64,000 nt of DNA. Source: Castor canadensis. Its lineage: Eukaryota > Chordata > Mammalia > Rodentia > Castoridae. Under the pieces are notes generated by a model, which saw only the letters and a program-made list of their open reading frames with translations, was not told where the DNA came from and ran no database searches. The DNA lies in NCBI RefSeq assembly GCF_047511655.1, contig NC_133386.1:171389146-171453145 (forward strand). Direction: 5' to 3'. Shown here piece after piece: positions 46,616 to 55,662 of this stretch (the first letter of the stretch is position 1; the number at the start of each line of letters is the position of its first letter). The position numbers and the translations under genes were made by a program.

Positions 46616-46802
46616 CCAGTCTGTGCCCGCTCTCTGGAATTTCCTGAGATGTGGACTTCACAAAGTCATGAGGCCACTAGATACAAACTCTTGCTCTTTT
46701 ATCGCCAGTTTCTTGACATCCTGTCACACTCTCCTGCCTGATTCCTCCTGCATTTGAGCGCTTTCGAGCTGTTCTGTTTGTAGACAAAGAAAGTAAATTT
46801 GT

Positions 46803-46992
46803 AGCTGGGCACTGGTGGCTCACATCTATAATCCTATCTACTCAGGAGGCAGAGATCAGGAAGACCTTAGTTCAAAGCCAGCCCCGGCAAATAGTTCTCA
46901 AGACCATATCTCAAAAAAAACCCTTCACAAAAAAGGGCTGGTGGAGTGGCTCAAGGCTGGTGGAGTTCAAGCCACAGTACCACAAAAAGAGA
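46803..46992 (+). mobile_element. Dimeric SINE
   Basis: AGCTGGGCACTGGTGGCTCA ... CAAGACCATATCTC joined to GGGCTGGTGGAGTGGCTCAA with an internal deletion. Confidence 0.85.
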
Positions 46993-47139
46993 AGGAAGAA
47001 AGTAAGAATTTATGCATTTGCACTCAATGGCAAATGCTGTCAAAACAGTGACTTTACTGTCTGTTGTGTTAGATCTGTAAGATAAACTCATAAAAATTAA
47101 TGTACTTGACGATTGGGAGGGAGGTTATTTGAGTACACA

Positions 47140-47455
47140 AAGATGTAGAGTTCATGAGATAGTTTAGATCAAAAAGAATTAACCTAGAAGGTAACACCCA
47201 CGCACAGGAAATCAATGTGAGTCAATGCTCTGTATAGCTATCCTTATCTCAACCAGCAAAAACCCTTGTTCCTTCCTATTATTGCTTATACTCTCTCTAC
47301 AACAAAATTAGAAATAAGAGCAAAATAGTTTCTGCTGGGTATTGGGGGGGGAGAGGGAGGGGGCGGAGTGGGTGGTAAGGGAGGGGGTGGGGGCAGGGGG
47401 GAGAAATGAACCAAGCCTTGTATGCACATATGAATAATAAAAGAAAAATGAAAAA
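47140..47455 (+). mobile_element. L1 3' UTR fragment (young type)
   Basis: Almost the same sequence as 51545-51848, including AACCTAGAAGGTAACACCCA, a G-rich tract at about 47344-47402 and the end GCACATATGAATAATAAAAG. 5'-truncated inside the 3' UTR. Confidence 0.88.
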
Positions 47456-47550
47456 AAAATTATATTTTGTAGTCTAAAAATAAGTTGATATTTAAAACCA
47501 CATGGATGTAGCATGTTCCTAGCATGTAAATATCCAATACTCCTCAGAGA

Positions 47551-47761
47551 CTTTTTTGTTGTTGTGCTGGGGATTGAACTCAGGTCCTCACACATGCTAG
47601 GCAAATGCTTTACCACTTGAACCATGCCCCTAGCTCTTTTTGCTTTAGTTTGTGTTTGATAGGGTCTCAAGCTTTCACCTGGACTGGCCTCGTACTTCTA
47701 TCCTCTTATCTCTGCCTCCCAATTAGCTGGGTTATAGATGTGCACCACCAAACCCAGCTCT
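47551..47761 (-). mobile_element. Dimeric SINE (reverse)
   Basis: GTGCTGGGGATTGAACTCAG ... CCATGCCCCTAGC, then a 7SL-like unit ending GTGCACCACCAAACCCAGC. Confidence 0.82.
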
Positions 47762-48444
47762 CTAAAGACCTCTTATTGGATTTCAATGACAGCAATTATG
47801 AAATTAATTTTTACCAGTTAGGTTTAACTTCCTGTCTAATTATGCAACTTTAAGATATATCCTAAGAGTTTTCAAACCAAATTTCTAAGGAGGATAAAAA
47901 GAGTGAGAAGCAGTATATTATAGTACCCTTAGAGTAAAATAGACCTTGGTAAACATGAAGCTCTGGCTGGGGAAACTTGAGAAGGTGGCTTTACTCCTGA
48001 GTGCTTGTTTCTCTCCTCTAAATGACAAATAGAGTTCCTGTCTCCTGAGGAACAACTGTGTCATGATTACTCATTACGTTTGACTTTGACAACCATATCT
48101 TTCTAGCTCAGTCCTCCCAGTGCCCTACCTTGGTCAGCCATTGCTTCATAACAAACCACTTCACTTGTGTCCAAGTTGGCTGGGGATTGGCTGATCTAGG
48201 CTGGTCTCCTCTTAGGTGACTAGTGCTTTCAAGCTTTTGTTCAAATCATGTCTATTAATGTTTCCTTGGTCAAAGCAAGTCACCTGGCTAAGCCCAAAGG
48301 CAAAGGGCGAGGGACCATATTGCACCCACAGAGGCCATGTATGCGTGTGGGTAAGCTACTTACTGCTCACTTCCCCTCCCACTCATTAGTTTTTCAGCTC
48401 TACTGAAACCTTCAATCTGTCAACCCAAACACTCTTTCTTTTCA

Positions 48445-48955
48445 CATTTTTATTAGCATATATTAGTTGTACATGGGGTGTTATGATATTTACATATGTG
48501 CTTACAGTGTATGTTGAGAGGTTCACCCCCTCCAGGATTCTCCCTCACCACCTTACACCCCCACAGTTCAGTGTTTATTTACATACACTTATACAAAATG
48601 CATCAACTGTATTCACCTTGCTTCACCCTTTCCATTTACCCTGTCCCCTCCCACTCGTACCTATCCCAGCACCAAACCTGTTTTACCTTTGTGTCCCTTT
48701 TTTTTTTTTATTTTAGTGTGTGTACAGGGGTTTTGCTGTGGTATTTCACATGTGTACGTATTATACTTTAATCAGATTAGCCCCCTTTATTAGACTTTTT
48801 CTGTCACCCTGTTCCCCATTATTCAACAGTTTTCTGTTTCATTATACTATTTTAATACACAGATGAGATGTATTCATTATTATTTACTCTATCATTCTTT
48901 TCCTCTCCCACCTTCCACTTGTCCTCTCAGACAGACCCACTATTATAATAATGTC

Positions 48956-49018
<63 letters not shown>

Positions 49019-50127
49019 CATTTATGTACACATGTATTTTTTAGGTCTAGTGCCTACATATGAGAGAAAACGTGACCTTTGTTCTTCTGAGCTTGACTCA
49101 CTTAACATGATGTTCTCCAATTCTATCCATTTACCTGCAAACAACATAATTTAATTCTTCTTTATGGCTGAATAATACTCCATCGTGCATATATACCACA
49201 TTTCTTAATCCATTTATCAGTTGTAGACATCTGGGCTATTTCCACAGCTTGGCTATTATGAATAATGCTGCAACAAATATGGGTGTGCAAGTGTCTCTAT
49301 TGTATCCTGGTTTATATTCCTTCAGGTCTATGCCCAGGAATGGTAACACTGGATCATATGGTAGGTCTACTTTTAGTTGTTGTCCTAATTTGCATTGCTA
49401 CCAACAGTGGATAAGGGTTCCTTTGTCCCATGTTCCCACCAGAGATTGTTGTTTGTGTTATTGATGGTAGCCATTCTGACTAAAGTGAGGTGGAGTCTCA
49501 GTGTTTTGATTTGCATTTCCTTTATGGCCAAGAGTGTTGAACATTTCTTCATGTGTTTACTGACTATTTGTATTTCTGCTTTTGAGAACTGTCTATTCAA
49601 TTCATTTGCCCATTTATTTATTGGGTTGTTGATTCTTTGTGGGGTTAGTTTTTTGAGTTTCCTGTATATTCTAGTTATTAATCCCTTGCCAGATGTATAG
49701 TTGGTAAAGATTTTCTCCTATCCTATAGGCTATCTCTTCAGTCTAGTGACTGTTTCCTTTGCTGTGAAGAAGCTTCTTAGTTTAATGCAGTCCCGTTTGT
49801 CAATCCTTTCTCTTAATTGCTGAGCTATTGAAGTTCCATTCATAGGGTTATTACCATGCCTAAATGTTCCAGTGTTTTCTCTATCCTATAGTACTTTCAT
49901 AGTTTCAGGTCTTACATTAACATTTGTGATCCACTTTGAATTGATACTAGTACAGAGTGAGAGAATAGGTTTGAGTTTCAATCTTCTACAGTTGGATATG
50001 CAGTTTTCCCAGCACCATTTGTTGAATGTTTTGGTTTCCTCTATCAAAAATAAAATGGCTATAGCTCAGTGGGTTTGCATCTGGGTCTTTTATTCTGTTC
50101 CATTTAAATTCTCATCTGTTTTTCAAT
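48445..50127 (-). mobile_element. L1 fragment, reverse (older 3'-UTR type)
   Basis: Read on the minus strand: end of ORF2 then 3' UTR, ending near 48445 with an AATAAAA-type end. Plus-strand landmarks: GCTGAATAATACTCCATCGT, GGCTATTATGAATAATGCTG, TTTGTTGAATGTTTTGGTTT. Many stops. A (CT)n(AT)n(GT)n run sits inside at 48956-49018. Confidence 0.88.
48956..49018 (+). repeat. Compound (CT)n(AT)n(GT)n microsatellite
   Basis: Three adjoining dinucleotide runs within the reverse L1 fragment. Confidence 0.97.
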
Positions 50128-51848
50128 GCAGGAGGTATCACGATACCTGACTTCAAATTATATTACAAAGCAACAACAATAAAAACAGCATGGTACTGGC
50201 ACAAAAACAGACATGAAGACCAGTGGAACAGAATAGAGGACCCAGATATGAAGCTACACAACTATAACCAACTTGTCTTTGACAAAGGAGCTAAAAATAT
50301 ATGATGGAGAAATAGCAGCCTCTTCAACAAAAACTGCTGGGAAAACTGGTTAGCAGTCTGCAAAAAACTGAAACTAGATCCATGTATATCACCCTATACC
50401 AAGATTAACTCAAAATGGATCAAGGATCTTAATATTAGACCCCAAACTCTAAAGTTGATACAAGAAAGAGTAGGAAATACTCTGGAGTTAGTAGGTATAG
50501 GTAAGAACTTTCTCAATGAAACCCCAGCAGCACAGCAACTAAAAGCATAGATAAATGGGACCTCATAAAGCTAAAAAGCTTCTGTTCATCAAAAGAAAAA
50601 AAAATGGTCTCTAAACTGAAGAGAACACCCACAGAGTGGGAGAAAATATTTGCCAGCTATACATCAGACAAAGGACTGATAACCAGAATATATAGGGAAC
50701 TTAAAAAACTAAATTCTCCCAAAACTAATGAACCAATAAAGAAATGGGCAAGTGAACTAAACAGAACTTTCTCAAAAGAAGAAATTCAAATGGCCAGAAA
50801 ACACATGAAAAAATGCTCACCATCGCTAGCAATAAAGGAGATGCAAATTAAAACCACGCTAAGATTCCACCTCACCCCTGTTAGAATAGCCATCATCAGC
50901 AACACCACCAACAACAGGTGTTGGCGAGGATGTGGGGAAAAAGGAACCCTCTCACACTGTTGGTGGGAATGTAGACTAGTACAACCACTCTGGAAAAAAA
51001 TTTGGAGGCTACTTAAAAAGCTAGACATCGATCTACCATTTGATCCAGCAATACCACTCTTGGGGATATACCCAAAAGACTGTTACTCCAGAGGCACCTG
51101 CACACCCATGTTTATTGCGGCACTATTCACAATAGCCAAGTTATGGAAACAGCCAAGATGCCCCAGCACTGACGAATGGATTAAGAAAATGTGGTATCTA
51201 TACACAATGGAATTCTATGCAGCCATGAAGAAGAACGAAATGTTATCATTCGCTGGCAAATGGATGGAATTGGAGAACATCATTCTGAGTGAGGTTAGCC
51301 TGGCCCAAAAGACCAAAAATCGTATGTTCTCCCTCATATGTGGACATTAGATCAAGGGCAAACACAACAATGGGATTGGACTATGAGCACATGATAAAAG
51401 CGAGAGCACACAAGGGAGGGGTGAGGATAGGTAAGACACCTAAAAAACTAGCTAGCATTTGTTGCCCTTAACGCAGAGAAACTAAAGCAGATACCTTAAA
51501 AGCAACTGAGCCCAATAGGAAAAGGGGAACAGGTACTAGAGAAAAGGTTAGTTCAAGAAGAATTAACCTAGAAGGTAACACCCACGCACAGGAAATTAAT
51601 GTGAGTCAATGCCCTGTATAGCTATCCTTATCTCAACCAGCAAAAACCCTTGTTCCTTCCTATTATTGCTTATACTCTCTCTACAACAAAATTAGAAATA
51701 AGGGCAAAATAGCTTCTGCTGGGTATTGAGGGGGGAGAGAGGGAGGGGGCGGAGTGGGTGGTAAGGGAGGGGGTGGGGGCAGGGGGGAGAAATGAACCAA
51801 GCCTTGTATGCACATATGAATAATAAAAGAAAAAATAAATAAAAAAAT
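50128..51848 (+). mobile_element. L1 fragment, forward (young 3'-UTR type)
   Basis: Starts inside the second half of ORF2 (GGAGGTATCACGATACCTGA), runs through the ORF2 end at 51350 and the 3' UTR with a G-rich tract (about 51727-51788), to an AATAATAAAAG end and A-rich tail. 5'-truncated, so not autonomous. It abuts the reverse fragment on its left. Confidence 0.9.
50604..51350 (+). pseudogene. Remnant of L1 ORF2 C-terminal region, 248 codons open
   Basis: The longest clean open frame in the window, but it is only the last part of an L1 ORF2, downstream of the reverse transcriptase core. It contains the zinc-knuckle pattern C-x3-C-x7-H-x4-C (Cys106, Cys110, His118, Cys123 of the frame) and the usual ORF2 end ([10 protein letters not shown]). 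In-frame stops upstream (for example near 50303 and 50550) cut it off from the rest. The first Met is an internal codon. No endonuclease or polymerase domain is present. Confidence 0.88.
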
Positions 51849-52369
51849 AAAAGTTCGTCTTGAGGGAAAAACATGCAATATAATTTGAAATAAAGATATA
51901 GTAACCTTAAGAGCATTATAACTGATAGTAGTGATTTGCTTTTACTTTGTAATTTGTAGTCCTTGAAAGACTTTTTTTTTTTAATAAAAGTCCATCCTTT
52001 AAAAAAAAAAAAAGACAAAAGGAGGTTTTTAAATCCCTTTCGGACTTTTGAAAGATGTGAAAGGTTAAAATAAATGAACTCAAAAAGTTCTATGCAATTT
52101 TGGATGTTTGAAACATTTAAACAATGACACATTAATATACTGAAAGTTTGTTATGGACAGCCGTATTTCGGATCCTTACTAAAGAAAGCACTTGTGCTCT
52201 CTGCTCCATAAGTGAATTTTGCATTGTCTGTTGTTTTCATCTTTTGCCCTTTTGATTTGGCATTGTTTGCATAAAGTATAATGGATTAAACATCCCTTGC
52301 ATTTTCTGTCCTTTAATGAATGATATTATGGAGTCATTTGCTTAAGTAAAACTCTTGCTTTAAAGAATG

Positions 52370-52782
52370 TGGTGGGTTGAATGATGGTTATCCTGAAGAT
52401 GTATCGGTGTCCTAACTCCTGCAGTCCTTTTGGAAGAGAGCCCTGGCAGATTATCATTAAGTTAAGAATCTCAAGATGAGCTTATCTTGATTATCCAGGT
52501 GGGTCCCCAATCCAGTGGTAAGTGTCCATCTAAGTGAGGAGGAGCAGGCCATGATGATGGGAGAAGAGATTAGAATTTTGCAGCCACAGGCCAAGGAATG
52601 CCTGGAGCCACCAGAAGCTGGAAGAGGCAAGGGGAGATTCTTTCCTACAGCCTCTGGAGGGAGTATGACTCTGGCAATACCTTGATTTCAGACTCCCAGC
52701 CTCCAGCATTGTGAGAATATTTTTGTTATAGGACACTAACTTTGGCAATTTGCCATGGGCAGGCCTAGGAAGCTAATACAAC
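52370..52782 (+). mobile_element. MLT1-type LTR (ERVL-MaLR), degraded
   Basis: GGTGGGTTGAATGATGGTTA at the 5' end, GCCACAGGCCAAGGAATGCC and GAAGCTGGAAGAGGCAAGGG in the middle, TTGATTTCAGACTCCCAGCC near the 3' end, closing with TAGGAAGCTAATACAACA. This is the familiar MLT1 pattern. No internal region. Confidence 0.8.
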
Positions 52783-53366
52783 AAAGATGCTGATTTAATG
52801 CTTTCGTAAAATGGAAACTTCTTGAGTAGCAGAAGGATTAATTTTTGCTGTTGTTCTCTGGATTACTGATGTGTGTATGTGTGGAGGTGGGGCAAAGGGA
52901 GCAGCATAACTCAGCAGCATGTTACTTTCAGTCCTGTCTTCTTGGCCCTCTTCTGCCTGCCTCAGTGCCTACCACTCCTGCCATGCCTTCACTGCCAAGC
53001 TCTTTGCTCCAAAGCTCCAACTGTCCCCCTGTGAGCTAATGTCCAACTCCCTGGACAATTTCTTCTTTCGGCCTATTGTGGGCTTTTCTTCAGTTTCTTA
53101 ATGTGGTAGTTACCTCTTCAGATGGCCAAGGAAGGGGTCCCAAATTCAAAATATAAAAGTGTTCTGGATGTGTGAAAAACCAAAGCCCAAACCAGAAACC
53201 ATAGTGCAAGAACAAAGTAGAATGGCTGATGACCTCATGTCCAAAAAGCAGTAGGAAGTGACCAAATGCTTTGATCAAAGGTACATCTTCCACTGAGATC
53301 CAGAAAATTAATGCCACAAAAGACTAAGAGACTAACATTACTAGATCTGATTTTTTAAAAGAAGGT

Positions 53367-53436
53367 AGAGGGCTGGCAGTGTGACTCAAGTGGTAAAGTG
53401 CCTGCCTAGCCAAGGTGAGGCCCTGAGCTCACCAGT
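53367..53436 (+). mobile_element. tRNA-derived SINE with purine tail
   Basis: GGGCTGGCAGTGTGACTCAA GTGGTAAAG ... GGCCCTGAGCTCACC. Its A-rich tail has expanded into the purine tract that follows. Confidence 0.8.
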
Positions 53437-53613
53437 GAAGAAGAGAAGAAGGAGGAGGAGGAGGAGGAGGAGGAGGAGGAGGAGGAGGAGGGAGGAGAAG
53501 GAGAAGGAAGAAGAAGAAGAAGAAGAAGGAGGAGGAGGAGGAGGAGGAGGGGGGGGACAGGAGGAGGAGGAAGAAGAGGAAGGGGAAAAAGAAGAGGAAG
53601 AGGAAGAGGAAGG
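53437..53613 (+). repeat. Polypurine tract, (GGA)n and (GAA)n
   Basis: About 177 bases of nearly uninterrupted G/A, with a G run near 53546-53557. Produces spurious poly-Arg, poly-Glu and poly-Leu frames. Confidence 0.97.
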
Positions 53614-53633
53614 TTGAAACCTGGATTTTTTAT

Positions 53634-53709
53634 GATGGTATTGGGGTTTGAGCTCAGGGTCTTACACTTGCTAGGCTGGTACTCTACCACTTAAGCCACA
53701 CCCCAAGCC
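53634..53709 (-). mobile_element. tRNA-derived SINE (reverse)
   Basis: TATTGGGGTTTGAGCTCAGG ... TAAGCCACACCCCAAGCC, opposite in orientation to the SINE at 53367. Confidence 0.82.
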
Positions 53710-54064
53710 TTAAAAGTCTGGGTTTTTATGTAAATCTGACCTCTAAATAATATAATGAATTCTCAGGAAGAAATAAAACACAACCTCAAAACATTAAACA
53801 AAAAATAAATAAACGTGCTGTGTGTGCATCAAACAGAAATACATCTGTCAGTTACAGAAGCCCATGAGCTCCATTTTGTAATGGGAACCTGTACTTTATG
53901 ATATTGAAGGTGGTAGACAGTATCACTCTGTATATTTCCTGCATCTCTTTTGGGCTCTTTAAAAACCAATTCCCCATCTTTTAGGAAATAGGTCATCAAA
54001 GGCTTTATAGGATGTCAGTACTTCGCTGAGCTTGCCATGCTGAATTGAGCAACACAGAGACAGT

Positions 54065-55325
54065 TGAATAACGTTAAATATTTTATTCACATTGTTTACA
54101 AACTATATTCACCTGGAAAATACATGAATCCAAAAATAGATTATTTTACAGTAATTCACATTTTTTTTTGAAAACAAGTTACTTTAGAAGCTAAACTCTA
54201 AGCATGGAGGTCGGCAGAGTGGATTGTGGTTCAGTGCCTCTTCACTCGACAATCCCAGCTCTGGTGACATCCAAGTTCCAGGGCCAGTCCACCTGGTTGT
54301 AGGTCACTAGCAACTAACACAGCAGTGACCGATGAGAAAACGTCAGTGCAGACGCTAACCCACGAACATTGATCGCTGTAAATTCACTGTTGTTATTTTT
54401 GTCAAGGAAATATGTCTTAGCGCTTGGGTACACATCAGGTAAGAAGACAAAACCAAAAGAGACTCACAATTTAATTGGCCATTACAGGTCATTGGGACAT
54501 TTCCAGCTCTACAAAGTTTAACATTTTGACTGCCAGACAGAATCAGTGAGTTCTGATTTTCTCGCACTGACGCTTGAATCACAGAAAGAATAGTGATTTG
54601 GGAGTTGATGCAAGTGTCTGTTGGCCAGCTCTTTGCATGTCTGATGCCAAGGCACCAGTTAGAGGAAGAGGGAATTTAATTTCAGCAGTGGTTCAAAACG
54701 TGGCTAATTGTAAGTGTGTAGCTTCAGAAGGATGGTGGTGGGAGTTTTGCTAAGTGGCCAAAAAGATGTTCTGAGTAAGAAACTATGCTAAGTCCATTTA
54801 GGTCCTGGCTTTGTGACCTAGCTCTTTTATTAAGAAACTCACCTATGGAATTTGACTTTAATGATTTAAAATCTAAAGTATGCATGTCTTACGTCTTACC
54901 CTCTCTTACTATAAACTACAAGCTAACCATGATTTTTTTCCCTGTGTGAGTTGCCTCAGTTAACACCTGAGAACCTTTGAACTTTTGGGAAGGGAGGATT
55001 GGATAAGTCTTTAATGGAGACACAGAACTGAATCCTTCTCTCTAAACAGCACCAATGACCTTGGCTGCTATGCCTCTGAACACTTCATTAGGGAAATAAT
55101 GTTTGAGCAAGGTGCCTCTTCCCCTTGCGGTGAGGGAGATTTCTTAAGAGATCCTACCATCACCCCAAGTAGATAATAACTGAATCCAAATGTAAGCTGA
55201 GATGTGGAGGTTTTATCAGCACGTTTGTAGGTTTGTTTTTTTTTTTTAAAGACTTTCAAATGTCTATTTCAATCTGATTGTTTGAAAAGATAGAAATTCA
55301 TAAAATGAGTGATGCCTGGAGCAGA
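54065..55325 (-). other. ELF5: ELF5 3' UTR
   Basis: About 1.26 kb between the stop codon and the minus-strand poly(A) signal, free of recognisable repeats, in line with a selected UTR. The extent is inferred from the signal position. Confidence 0.8.
54082..54087 (-). terminator. ELF5: ELF5 poly(A) signal AATAAA
   Basis: TTTATT on the plus strand reads AATAAA on the minus strand, in the context GTGAATAAAATATT. It lies about 1.24 kb past the stop codon. It faces the CAT poly(A) signal across an 8.3 kb gap. Confidence 0.82.
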
Positions 55326-55422
55326 TCATAGCTTGTCTTCTTGCCAGCCATGTGCGTTTTTTCCAAATTTGTACACTAACCTACGGTCAACCCGCTCCAA
55401 TATTCCTGTTTTATAGTAGTAT
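55326..55422 (-). CDS. ELF5: ELF5 exon 7 (coding part), ETS domain end and stop
   Basis: 97 coding nt on the minus strand, acceptor TTTCACAG. Completes Arg, then [20 protein letters not shown] and [11 protein letters not shown], with TGA read on the minus strand at 55328-55326. The end of the recognition helix and the beta-wing are encoded here, so the intron splits the recognition helix. Confidence 0.98.
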
Positions 55423-55624
55423 CTGTGAAAGCAAGCAGGAGAGAAATTCAGGGAGGGCTTGCACCCCAGGAAAACAACAGAACTTAAACACTCCTCAGTC
55501 CTCTCAGGTGACAAGGCTGGCTTTTGGTTACCGTGGTATTTTCACACCCTCTTATCAACTTACACTTAAACCTTTCCCAGACATCTTGAGGACTAAACTT
55601 CACCACACTCAGTTCAGAACATGC

Positions 55625-55662
<38 letters not shown>

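Larger units (their letters stand above)
45816..54064. other. Intergenic gap between convergent CAT and ELF5
   Basis: Mostly transposon: SINEs at 46073, 46425, 46803, 47551, 53367 and 53634, L1 pieces at 47140-47455 and 48445-51848, and an MLT1-type LTR at 52370-52782. 47765-48440, 51850-52365, 52785-53365 and 53710-54064 show nothing I can name. No coding exon is supported. Confidence 0.85.

Noticed and set aside
49395-49700. 101-codon plus-strand frame with a membrane-like profile
   Set aside because: It is the antisense of L1 ORF2 in the reverse L1 fragment; T-rich antisense gives false hydrophobic proteins.
51692-52132. 146-codon minus-strand open frame
   Set aside because: It reads through the reverse of the L1 3' UTR and poly(A) tail; no domain is visible.
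53381-53690. Poly-Arg/Glu/Gly frame and the opposite poly-Leu/Ser frame
   Set aside because: Translation of the purine tract and its flanking SINEs.
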